Notes under the pieces: model-generated
What the model saw: only the letters and a program-made list of their open reading frames with translations
Told to the model about the DNA's origin: nothing
Database searches by the model: none
In this document: one piece after another, positions 16,387-24,610 of the stretch
Layout of the letters: the number at the start of each line of letters is the position of its first letter
How positions within the stretch are numbered: the stretch's first letter is position 1
Program-made: the position numbers and the translations under genes
Assembly: GCF_021648855.1 (NCBI RefSeq)
Contig: NZ_JAKJHX010000014.1
Coordinates: forward strand, 24,175-63,474
Origin: Tychonema litorale BBK16
Lineage (GTDB): Bacteria; Cyanobacteriota; Cyanobacteriia; Cyanobacteriales; Microcoleaceae
Length of the DNA: 39,300 bases
Reading direction: 5' to 3'

Positions 16387-18144
16387 ATGTTAATATCCCT
16401 GAGAATTGAAAACTTTGCTCTAATTGATTCCCTCAACCTAGAATTTGGGTCTGGTTTAAACGTATTTACAGGGGAAACTGGTGCTGGGAAATCGATTATC
16501 CTAGATGCGATTGATGCTGTTTTGGGTGGTAAAATCGATCGCCGTGTGATTCGCACAGGAGCAGCACGGGCTATTTTGGAAGCTACTTTTGAATTGGACA
16601 CAACTGCTGTATTGTGGCTGGCTGAGCAAGAAATTGAACCGATGGATGGCAATTTAGTTGTTTGCAGCCGGGAAATTACGGCCTCTAGCGGTACTCTGCG
16701 GACTCGATCGCGTTTGAACGGAATTTTGGTCAACCGCCCGTTAATGGAGCAATTGCGCGATCGACTGGTGGAAATTACTGCCCAAGGCCAAACCGTCCAA
16801 CTCGGACAAGAAACCCTTCAGCGAGAATGGTTGGATCTCTACGGTGGTAAAACTATTGTGGAAGCGCGATCGAATGTTACCGCAGCATGGCTCGTCACCA
16901 GCCAAGCAAAAACAGCCCTCAATCGCAGGCGTCAGTCAGAACAACAACGGCTCCAAAGACTGGATTTGCTAGAATATCAAGTCCGAGAACTTAGCGAAGC
17001 CCACATTGAAGACGCAGCCGAATTGGAAAACCTAGAACAAGAATCCATCAGGCTCAGTCACGTTGTGGAGTTGCAGCAACAAAGTTACCAGGTACATCAA
17101 GCTCTTTATCAAAATGACACTGATGCCGCCTCCGCCGCCGATTTGTTGAGCAAAGCCGAGGCAACTTTAAATGATATGGCTGTCTATGATGTGCAGTTGC
17201 AACCTATCCTAGAAATGGTGAGTGATGCCCTAGCTCAAGCCACAGAAGCTAGTCGCCAAATTAGCAGTTACGGTGAACAATTAGAAGCAGATCCGCAGAG
17301 ACTGGAAGAAGTAGAAGAGCGCATTCAGGAACTTAAACAAATCTGTCGCAAATATGGCCCGCTCAAAGAGGCGATCGCCTATTATCAAAGCATCCAAAAT
17401 GAGCTAAGTGAACTTTTAGCCGGAGGTGAGTCAATGGAAGCCCTAGAACTCGCATATCAAGCCTCTATGGAGCAATTAAAGGAGGCTTGTGGTCAACTCA
17501 CTAATCTGCGAAGAGCGACGGCTCTCAAACTGGAAGCCGATTTAGTGGCAGAACTCAAGCCGTTAGCAATGGAGAAAGTGCAGTTTCAGGTGGAAATCAG
17601 CGCAGCTACTCCAACCACGACTGGGGCCGATCGCATTTCTTTTTGTTTTAGTCCAAATCCGGGGGAACCTCTGCAACCACTAGGGGCGATCGCCTCTGGT
17701 GGTGAAATGAGCCGCTTTTTGCTGGCCATCAAAGCTTGTTTTTCCCAAATAGAAGGTGCTAGCACTCTTGTATTCGACGAAATTGATGCTGGAGTGTCTG
17801 GGAGGGTGGCTGGGGCGATCGCCAAAAAACTCCATCAACTTTCGGAAAAACATCAACTCCTCTGTGTTACCCACCAACCTTTGATTGCTGCGATGGCTGA
17901 CTGTCACTTTCGCGTCAACAAACAGACGATCGCCTCTGAAGTCAGCACAAATAATGAAGATATGGGCAACTCGGAATCATCAGAACGTACTGTAGTGCGA
18001 GTGATGACTCTCAACAGTCAGCAGCGACGGGAAGAACTGGCTCAACTTGCCAGCGGGCGATCGGAAACAGAAGCTATCGCTTTTGCTGAATCCCTGCTAA
18101 CTCAAGCAGCTTCTTTGCGCCAAATTCAGTCGAAAAAAACTTAA
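16387..18144 (+). CDS. recN: DNA repair protein RecN
   Basis: A 585-residue SMC-like ATPase for double-strand-break repair. Walker A is FTGETGAGKSIILDAI near residue 30, with the family N-terminus MLISLRIENFALIDSLNLEF. A long central coiled coil spans about 150-370. The ABC-type signature is AIASGGEMSRFLLAIK, Walker B is LVFDEIDAGVSG, and the His-switch region is LLCVTHQPLIAAMADCH. The open frame extends 26 codons upstream to 16309, but that part translates the AATTCCC repeat and should be discarded. Length fits RecN (about 550-590 residues). Monocistronic by context. Confidence 0.96.
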   Translation: MLISLRIENFALIDSLNLEFGSGLNVFTGETGAGKSIILDAIDAVLGGKIDRRVIRTGAARAILEATFELDTTAVLWLAEQEIEPMDGNLVVCSREITASSGTLRTRSRLNGILVNRPLMEQLRDRLVEITAQGQTVQLGQETLQREWLDLYGGKTIVEARSNVTAAWLVTSQAKTALNRRRQSEQQRLQRLDLLEYQVRELSEAHIEDAAELENLEQESIRLSHVVELQQQSYQVHQALYQNDTDAASAADLLSKAEATLNDMAVYDVQLQPILEMVSDALAQATEASRQISSYGEQLEADPQRLEEVEERIQELKQICRKYGPLKEAIAYYQSIQNELSELLAGGESMEALELAYQASMEQLKEACGQLTNLRRATALKLEADLVAELKPLAMEKVQFQVEISAATPTTTGADRISFCFSPNPGEPLQPLGAIASGGEMSRFLLAIKACFSQIEGASTLVFDEIDAGVSGRVAGAIAKKLHQLSEKHQLLCVTHQPLIAAMADCHFRVNKQTIASEVSTNNEDMGNSESSERTVVRVMTLNSQQRREELAQLASGRSETEAIAFAESLLTQAASLRQIQSKKT

Positions 18145-18802
18145 ATTCCCCAAAATGACTGTTTTTAATAGAAACACCATCTATCTGTTAAAATTTAGGC
18201 AATTAAGAGGGCGTTTAGGTCGCAGTTAGCTGTGAAATGCGATCGTCCGTGGCGATCGAATGCAACAGTTTTGCAAGTCTAAGCTACTAGACATCTCCCA
18301 TAATTATTGTGGAACAGGCATCCTGCCTGTTCTTCACAGGCTTTTTAGGAGATGTCTACTGTTTTAGTAGCCAAGTTGACAGAAAGACGAGACGCAAGCC
18401 TCTGCCTTTGGACATCGGGATAAGTCGATAGTGGTTTCAACCGGGGAGGTTCAAATAGATTATATATAATAAAACCACAATTGTAGAAATGAGCACATAT
18501 AATTAGCCAATGGTGCTGTCAGAATAGCGACTACTCCAAACGGAGTCCGCATCTAACAGCCCCTTTACCACCAGTTCTGCGTCCGGCAGACATTCCTGTT
18601 CCTGCGGGCGATCGGACAATCTTAAATCTTAGCCACTGGATCGAGCTACTCTTTTGTAAACACTCCGTAAACATAGTTTCACTCTAGTCTTGTGCGACTC
18701 CCAGGGCGATCGACCTGCCAGCAGATCTCCTACCGTGCCTGATAGCCGGTGAGTATGTCAACTGAGAGACCAAATATTAAACTTAAGCTTTTGTAAAGGT
18801 CT
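18145..18802. other. Long leader/intergenic region before the cyclase gene
   Basis: A 658-bp stretch without a credible ORF. It contains a small dispersed palindrome (18287-18358), AT-rich DNA near 18455-18500, and about 300 bp of mixed sequence leading to the cyclase ATG. The section at 18381-18450 (GACGCAAGCCTCTGCC onward) faintly recalls the right end of IS200/IS605-type elements, but no hairpin or tnpB is present. A long 5' untranslated leader is possible; no riboswitch class is recognised. Confidence 0.55.
18287..18358. repeat. Small dispersed palindrome with AGACATCTCC ends
   Basis: The termini are AGACATCTCC (18289-18298) and GGAGATGTCT (18349-18358), a 10-bp terminal inverted repeat. 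Inside is GGAACAGGCATCCTGCCTGTTC, itself a stem (GAACAGGC / GCCTGTTC). It looks like a tiny non-autonomous mobile repeat downstream of recN and could also act as a weak transcription stop. Confidence 0.7.
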
Positions 18803-21800
18803 ATGAATTCTCCTGCATCTTTCCGTCTATCAACTCAGGGAAATGTTGTTAGTGATGTCACTGTTGTTAGTGATGTCACTGTTGTCACTGATGTCACCGT
18901 GATGAGTGATACCACTGACGCAAGTGATGACACTGTGATAAGTGATGTCACCGTGATGAGTGATGACACTGTGATAAGTGATGACACTGTGATAAGTGAT
19001 GTCACTGTGATGAGTGATGACACTGTTGTCAATGATGTCACTGATGTCAATGATGACACTGTGGTCAATGAACACCATCAGGAAAAGCATTCTCACCATC
19101 CCTCTAGCAGTAGTCAAATCGTCACAACCCAAGGAAACGCTAACTTCTCCAGTTTTCTGGCCCCCCTAAACAAGGATAGTTTTAAAGGAGTCGCCAAGGA
19201 CGTAGAGCAAAAACTCAAGGTTGTCAATCAAACCTTGGGAATGCTTGACAACCTCCTAGACAGTCAAGGGTTTGATGCTATTCTCAACGAAATGTTGCAG
19301 TCGATCACCCTCAAAACCGGGGAATTGCTAAATGCCGATCGCAGCACCATATTTTTATTAGACGACGAAAGCAATGAACTCTGGGCAATTGTTGCTAAAG
19401 ACGAAAATGGCAAAAACCTAGAACTCAGATTTCCCGCCAACGTAGGCATTGCTGGAGAAGTAGCCACCCATAAAAAAGAGGTGAACATCCCTTACGATTT
19501 TTATAACGACGCGCGATCGACTAACGCCAAAAAAACTGACGAAAGAACAGGATATCGCACCTATACAATGTTGGCGATGCCCCTGATCAACGAAGAGACA
19601 GAAGAGTTAGTAGCAGTCGTTCAACTCATTAATAAACTCAAGCCAGATCATCATACTCACGATCATTTAGACGAACAGATTGACAGAGAAGGATTTACTA
19701 GAGAAGACGAACAAATCTTCAGAGAATTTGCACCATCGATTCGCCTAATTCTAGAGTCGTCCAAATCTTTCTACGCAGCAACCCAAAGACAGCGCGCAGC
19801 AACAGCATTGATGAACGCCGTCAACGCTCTTTCTCAGAGCAGTCTAGACCTAGAAGATACCCTCAAACGGGTGATGGGTCAGGCAAAAGAACTGATGCAA
19901 GCCGATCGCAGCACCCTGTGGCTGATAGACGAAGATAAAGACGAACTATGGACAAAAATCCCGATCGCAGGTCAACTTCAAGAAATTCGGATCCCGAAAA
20001 CAGCAGGTTTCGCAGGCATTGTCGCCCAATCTGGCAAACCTCTACTGATTCCCTTTGACGTGCACAACGACCCCCGTGCTAAAACTTCCATAGAAACAGA
20101 CCAAAAAACAGGCTATCGCACTTGCAGTATGCTCTGTATGCCAGTGTTTAACGCCGACCAAAAATTGATCGGAGTTACTCAACTAATCAACAAGAAAAAA
20201 CAAGGAGAATTCCCCTCCTACAACCCACTACACTGGCCAGAAGCTCCCGAACAGTGGCGGGCGAGTTTCAATAACAGCGACATGGAATTTATGAAAGCGT
20301 TTAACATCCAAGCAGGAGTCGCCCTGCAAAACGCCAAACTATTTGCCGAAGTCAAGCAGCAAGAACAAAGACAAAAAGATATGCTGCACGCACTGACTAA
20401 CGGCGTGATCTCTACCGATCAAAAAGGCAATATAGTAGCCACAAATCCCAGTGCCAAGAAATTGCTTGGTGTCAGCGATACCGACTTAGCAGAGGGTAAA
20501 TCTTTGCGTCAGTTGATTAATCTAGAAAAAGGCAACTTTGCCAAATGGTTCGATGTCGCTTTGTGCCCCACAAACGATAAAGACCGCCAGCAGTATTACC
20601 CCGACCAAGTATTGATCGCCTTAGAAGGAGAACAGCAGAGCATCAATCTGTCGCTGAACTCAATGACCGATGCCACCGACCCCAGCAAAGTCAACGGAGC
20701 ATTAGTTGTGATGGAAGATATCAGCAGTGCCAAGCAAGTCAAAAACTTGATGTACCGCTACATGACTCCAGAAGTAGCCGAAGCCCTGCTAGCTTCAGGA
20801 AATACAGGATTGGGAGGTACGCGCAAAAACGTTTCAGTGCTGTTCTCCGACATTCGCGGCTACACCACACTTACGGAAAAATTGCAAGCCGAAGAAGTGG
20901 TAGAGATGCTGAATACATATTTTGAGGTGATGGTAGATGTCGTATTCAAGTACGGAGGTACTCTGGACAAATATATCGGCGATGCTCTGATGGCAGTTTT
21001 TGGCTCTCCAGCCCCCCTAGAAGATCATGCCTGGTGCGCTATTCAAACCGCAGTGGAAATGCGGGAAAGACTGATGGAATTTAATAACAAGCGTGAGAAA
21101 AATGGAGAATTACCTATCAGTATTGGCATGGGTATCCATACCGATGAAGTGGTAAGCGGTAACATTGGATCGAGCAAGCGGATGGAACTAACTTCGATCG
21201 GAGATGGTGTGAATCTCGCCTCTCGTTTAGAAGGAGCCAGTAAGCAGTATGGCACTGACTTAATCATTAGTGACAACACTTACAAACAATACAAAGATCG
21301 GCTCTACGTGCGAGAACTCGATTTCATCACAGTCAAAGGCAAAAGCGAACCAGTCGTCATTTACGAACTTGTCGGCATCAAAGAAGGTCACTCGCCCATT
21401 GGCAGAGAGCTGACGAAACAACAGCAAGATATTGTAGAACATTACAACAAAGCACGCGAACATTACAAGACGCCCGTGACTCAAAAACTATCAGAGAATG
21501 AGGTGAAAAAAATCTTAGATGATGTCGTGCAAATGCCGGACACAGAGATTAGAAAACTCTCCTACAAACTTGATGAACAGTTAGAACGTGAACTCAAAAA
21601 GTTGTTATATCAACTTAAAAAGCAGTCAGAACACGATCTGATAAATCCGTCAAAATCCGATAAAATGTTCCGGTCAGAAATTAAACTTCTGAAATTTGAA
21701 GGTATAAAAAACCTCTCCGAAGACGAAGCCACACTCTTGCTAAAATCTAAGGTCAGATCGTTATCCGCAGACGATATTAAAGAGTTGCAAGAGGGCGAAG

Positions 21801-22177
21801 TCAAAAAGATTTTGGAAGCAGATATCAATGACCCCTCAAATCCCCAAATCAAACGCCTGAAATCCTCAGATATCAGACAGCTATTGCAGGCAAAAATTAA
21901 AAGTCGAGTAACAGAAACACTTGCAGAAATGTTAGATGAGGAATTTGAAAATCTGGGACTAGATCGGGTCAAAAAGCTGCTGAGCGAGTTCAAAAAATGC
22001 CTGGAACCAAAAGCATATAAATCGTTTAAAGATGCTGAACAGGAATTTAAAAAGGTTCAGAAATCTGACCCCAAAAACAAAGCAGCTAAATTGCACGTCG
22101 ATCGCTGTATGTTATTTCAACATCAGTTTTCGGACGTACTCAACTGGGATGGTGTGTGGAATCTCACCGAAAAATAG
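18803..22177 (+). CDS. Class III adenylate cyclase with GAF-GAF-PAS sensor
   Basis: 1124 residues, related to Anabaena CyaB-type cyclases (ATP to cAMP). Residues 15-86 are twelve 6-residue repeats. GAF1 (about 156-310) and GAF2 (about 350-510) both carry the N-D-x-R...TGYRT pattern of cyclic-nucleotide-binding GAFs. A PAS follows (about 528-640), then the cyclase domain (about 675-865). Metal ligands are D683 (FSDIRG) and D727 (GDALM), the adenine-specifying pair is K723 and T797, and the transition-state pair is N804/R808, so it should be active. A charged helical extension (about 890-1080) precedes the typical C-terminal end DWDGVWNLTEK. AAAGG lies 5 bp before the ATG. GAF binding of cAMP would give feedback control (family knowledge). 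Confidence 0.93.
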   Translation: MNSPASFRLSTQGNVVSDVTVVSDVTVVTDVTVMSDTTDASDDTVISDVTVMSDDTVISDDTVISDVTVMSDDTVVNDVTDVNDDTVVNEHHQEKHSHHPSSSSQIVTTQGNANFSSFLAPLNKDSFKGVAKDVEQKLKVVNQTLGMLDNLLDSQGFDAILNEMLQSITLKTGELLNADRSTIFLLDDESNELWAIVAKDENGKNLELRFPANVGIAGEVATHKKEVNIPYDFYNDARSTNAKKTDERTGYRTYTMLAMPLINEETEELVAVVQLINKLKPDHHTHDHLDEQIDREGFTREDEQIFREFAPSIRLILESSKSFYAATQRQRAATALMNAVNALSQSSLDLEDTLKRVMGQAKELMQADRSTLWLIDEDKDELWTKIPIAGQLQEIRIPKTAGFAGIVAQSGKPLLIPFDVHNDPRAKTSIETDQKTGYRTCSMLCMPVFNADQKLIGVTQLINKKKQGEFPSYNPLHWPEAPEQWRASFNNSDMEFMKAFNIQAGVALQNAKLFAEVKQQEQRQKDMLHALTNGVISTDQKGNIVATNPSAKKLLGVSDTDLAEGKSLRQLINLEKGNFAKWFDVALCPTNDKDRQQYYPDQVLIALEGEQQSINLSLNSMTDATDPSKVNGALVVMEDISSAKQVKNLMYRYMTPEVAEALLASGNTGLGGTRKNVSVLFSDIRGYTTLTEKLQAEEVVEMLNTYFEVMVDVVFKYGGTLDKYIGDALMAVFGSPAPLEDHAWCAIQTAVEMRERLMEFNNKREKNGELPISIGMGIHTDEVVSGNIGSSKRMELTSIGDGVNLASRLEGASKQYGTDLIISDNTYKQYKDRLYVRELDFITVKGKSEPVVIYELVGIKEGHSPIGRELTKQQQDIVEHYNKAREHYKTPVTQKLSENEVKKILDDVVQMPDTEIRKLSYKLDEQLERELKKLLYQLKKQSEHDLINPSKSDKMFRSEIKLLKFEGIKNLSEDEATLLLKSKVRSLSADDIKELQEGEVKKILEADINDPSNPQIKRLKSSDIRQLLQAKIKSRVTETLAEMLDEEFENLGLDRVKKLLSEFKKCLEPKAYKSFKDAEQEFKKVQKSDPKNKAAKLHVDRCMLFQHQFSDVLNWDGVWNLTEK
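18845..19060. repeat. 18-bp in-frame tandem repeat x12
   Basis: Twelve uninterrupted units of six codons, consensus (V/I/M)(V/I/M)SD(V/D)T, filling residues 15-86 of the adenylate cyclase. At DNA level the units read as variants of GTTGTTAGTGATGTCACT. Each contains AGTGA-TG-TCACT or AGTGATGACACT, a short interrupted palindrome. The array is also free of stops on the other strand, which gives long but meaningless antisense ORFs. Confidence 0.95.
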
Positions 22178-22543
22178 CAACAGCCCGTAGCAATTGTTCC
22201 TCAATTGGGGCAAACGGTAACTGGGATCGCGATCGAGGGGTGCGCCTCCCTCGATCGCGATTAGCCTGAATCTCCTATACTGTTATCAATGAACCCAATA
22301 GGTTTGAGACCAAATCAAGAATTGAGCGCATCTTTAAAACAAAGAGTTTCAACGAGTTACTGTATGATTAAATAAACGGATTTCAACTCGCAGGTGAGAT
22401 ACCTGTACTTTGAGCCTAGCTGTCCAAATCACCGGCTTCTTACAAAAGTCGGGGATCTAACAGAACAGGATTTTACGTTTAATTAGGTTTACACACTTAG
22501 TCAATGTTCAAGTCTTAGATATAGACAACTACTAGAGTCAGTT
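22178..22543. other. Intergenic region with small repeats
   Basis: A 366-bp gap without a gene. It includes the hairpin at 22227-22260, a short stem CAGGT-GAGAT-ACCTG (22390-22404) and a repeat-like segment ACCGGCTTCTTACAAAAGTC at about 22430-22449. The promoter for the 22544 gene and the kinases is expected here but I cannot assign boxes with confidence. Confidence 0.55.
22227..22260. terminator. Strong hairpin after the cyclase gene, terminator-like
   Basis: Perfect 13-bp inverted repeat TCGCGATCGAGGG (22227-22239) and CCCTCGATCGCGA (22248-22260) with an 8-bp loop, 50 bp past the cyclase stop. Each arm contains a GCGATCG/CGATCGC HIP1 core. There is no T-run after it, so it is not a textbook Rho-independent terminator; it may instead protect the mRNA 3' end or be a repeat. 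Confidence 0.55.
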
Positions 22544-23092
22544 ATGAATAATTGGAATTCGCAGTCGGGAGATATTGAGTGGGTAGATCAGGTTTACCAA
22601 CTATTGCTTGAGATTGCTCGTAGCTCGTTGTCAGATGTCCCCAGAATCCCTGAAAATATCACTGTCAAGGCTATCCCTTTGATCCAGAAGGTACAAAGTA
22701 TTCAAAAAAGACATGATGGCCAAGTGTTTAAATCGGGTTCTTTCTCAGTCAACGATCGCGAATGGGTGGATCAAGTCTGTCAACTGTTGGTTGAACTCAC
22801 AGGCGCGTCTTTGTCGGAACGACCGAAAATGCCGGAAAACCTCGCAGGTAGAGCTTTAACCCTGGCAGACAAGGCGCAAAATATCAAAGAAATTATCGAA
22901 GAAAATGCTTCCCTTCCCGCAGCAGATCAAGATGATGAGTCGTTACAGTCTCCAGAAGCGCTGCTAAACCTGTTGCATGACAGTTTAAAAAATCAGCGCA
23001 CCAAAAGCTACCAGCCAGATGCTGCGGAATGGCAACAAATCCTGAGTCTACTCGACGTAGCGCAGTCAATTTACAAGCAAATCCAACATTAA
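22544..23092 (+). CDS. Unknown protein with internal duplication
   Basis: A 182-residue soluble helical protein. Two homologous blocks are visible: residues about 10-55 (EWVDQVYQLLLEIARSSLSD, then PENITVKAIPLIQKVQSI) and about 68-112 (EWVDQVCQLLVELTGASLSE, then PENLAGRALTLADKAQNI). A shorter related tail, AAEWQQILSLLDVAQSIYKQ, closes the protein. I recognise no named family. It precedes two Ser/Thr kinases in the same direction (about 97-bp gap) and could be a partner or substrate (inference). No good Shine-Dalgarno before the ATG. Confidence 0.7.
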   Translation: MNNWNSQSGDIEWVDQVYQLLLEIARSSLSDVPRIPENITVKAIPLIQKVQSIQKRHDGQVFKSGSFSVNDREWVDQVCQLLVELTGASLSERPKMPENLAGRALTLADKAQNIKEIIEENASLPAADQDDESLQSPEALLNLLHDSLKNQRTKSYQPDAAEWQQILSLLDVAQSIYKQIQH

Positions 23093-23189
23093 ATTTCAGC
23101 TTAAATCAGGGGCATTTTCGTGCGATCGGTATCAATTAAAGGCTGTTTTGTTAGTTAAACTAGATTTAATTGCTGAAGTGGCAGAAAAA

Positions 23190-24557
23190 ATGAGCGGACA
23201 AAACATTGGTGATTTGTCAAAAGAAATATTAGCCGATCGCTACCAGTGCGATCGGCGACTGGGCAAGCAAGCCGGACGGCAAACATTACTCGCCCGCGAC
23301 TTAGAAACCCAACAACAAGTAGTAGTCAAACTGCTGTCATTCAGCAGCGATTTCAACTGGGAAGACTTAAAACTGTTCGAGAGAGAAGTCGAAACCTTAA
23401 AATCCCTCTCCCATCCCGCAATTCCCCAATATCTAGACTCCTTTGAAATCGACACACCCAGCCGCAAAGGATTCGCCCTAGTTCAGACTTACATCGAAGC
23501 CAAATCCCTACAAGAATATCTCTCAGACGGCCGCACCTTCAGCGAAAACGAAGTTAAACAATTAGCCACAGCATTACTAGACATCCTCGCCTACCTGCAC
23601 CAGCGACAGCCTCCAGTGATTCACCGCGATATTAAACCGAGTAATATTTTGCTCAAGAATCGATCGGGCAACAGCGTCGGCGAAGTCTACCTAGTCGATT
23701 TCGGTGCAGTTCAAACCCTAGCCACGCAACAGGGAAAAACAGTCACAGTTGTCGGAACTTATGGATATATGCCACCAGAACAATTTGGCGGGAGAGCAGT
23801 TCCTGCTTCCGACTTGTACGGTTTGGGAGCAACATTAATCGCTTTAATTACCAAGCAGCATCCAGCCGATTTGCCGCAGCAAGATTTGCAGCTCGAATTC
23901 GAGCAATTTACCCAATTAAGTCCCGGTTTTACCAATTGGTTGAAGTGGATGACGCATCCCAGTTTAGATCGCCGTCCCGCTTCAGTCCAGATTGCCAAAG
24001 AAGTTCTCGAAAAACCACAGACAATAAATAAATATTCCCTACCATTGAAACAGGGAAGAAGGGTGGATACTGGCGAATTTTTCTGCGATGCGATTTGGCG
24101 CAGCATCGGGGCAGGAACTGTATCTGTAGGAGCTTGTGCAGCAATTTACGGCACCTTTTTTTTTCCGATTTTCGGGACAATAGCCGGAGGAATTCTCGGT
24201 ATTTTCCTCGGATTGCTGCTGGGATTTTTAAACGGAATAATCATCGCAATTGTGACGAGATTGTATTTTTCTCCCCTAACTAATCCCAAACTTAACCGAC
24301 AGGTTATAACTGCGATCGGTACAGGAATCTGCACTTTGATAAGCCTGGGATTTTTTATTGTATTCGATCCAGGGAAAGTGGTTTCCTTTTTCTTGGCAAG
24401 CTTTATGATTCATTATGATGTTTCTCTACACTCATATACACCCTCATTATACGATCGAATTTTTTTCATTTTTGCGCCGTCGCTAATTGCAGGAATATCA
24501 ATGGGGATAAGCAGCAAGCTTTTTGCCCGGTGGTATCAACAAGAAAGTGGACTGTAA
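23190..24557 (+). CDS. Ser/Thr protein kinase with C-terminal membrane tail (kinase 1)
   Basis: About 455 residues. Eukaryotic-type kinase domain (about 20-270): glycine-loop region LGKQAGRQTLLARD, catalytic lysine in VVVKLL, catalytic loop HRDIKPSN, DFGAVQ for DFG, and GTYGYMPPEQF for the P+1/APE region. After a linker come about four hydrophobic segments (GACAAIYGTFFFPIFGTIAG, ILGIFLGLLLGFLNGII, GTGICTLISLGFFIVF, APSLIAGISMGI), so the kinase is cytoplasmic and membrane-anchored at its C-terminus. The frame opens at a TTG (23148), but the ATG at 23190 is the better start. It is followed after 53 bp by a close paralogue. Confidence 0.92.
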   Translation: MSGQNIGDLSKEILADRYQCDRRLGKQAGRQTLLARDLETQQQVVVKLLSFSSDFNWEDLKLFEREVETLKSLSHPAIPQYLDSFEIDTPSRKGFALVQTYIEAKSLQEYLSDGRTFSENEVKQLATALLDILAYLHQRQPPVIHRDIKPSNILLKNRSGNSVGEVYLVDFGAVQTLATQQGKTVTVVGTYGYMPPEQFGGRAVPASDLYGLGATLIALITKQHPADLPQQDLQLEFEQFTQLSPGFTNWLKWMTHPSLDRRPASVQIAKEVLEKPQTINKYSLPLKQGRRVDTGEFFCDAIWRSIGAGTVSVGACAAIYGTFFFPIFGTIAGGILGIFLGLLLGFLNGIIIAIVTRLYFSPLTNPKLNRQVITAIGTGICTLISLGFFIVFDPGKVVSFFLASFMIHYDVSLHSYTPSLYDRIFFIFAPSLIAGISMGISSKLFARWYQQESGL

Positions 24558-24610
24558 TCTAAATCATGCGATTTGTAGAACATAGTAGAACCAAAATTAA
24601 GGTGAAAAAC

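Noticed and set aside
18381..18450. Possible IS200/IS605 right end or guide-RNA-like remnant (GACGCAAGCCTCTGCC)
   Set aside because: No matching hairpin, no left end and no tnpB fragment could be found, so the resemblance is too weak to call.
18845..19060. Array of CRP/cAMP-receptor operators inside the cyclase gene (TGTGA and TCAC halves are frequent)
   Set aside because: CRP sites need TGTGA-N6-TCACA. Here the halves are spaced by 2 or 9 bp and repeat only because the coding unit repeats, so there is no valid operator.
18830..19132. Two long antisense ORFs across the cyclase repeat
   Set aside because: They are stop-free only because the 18-bp repeat lacks stops in those frames. Low-complexity translation and no ribosome-binding site.
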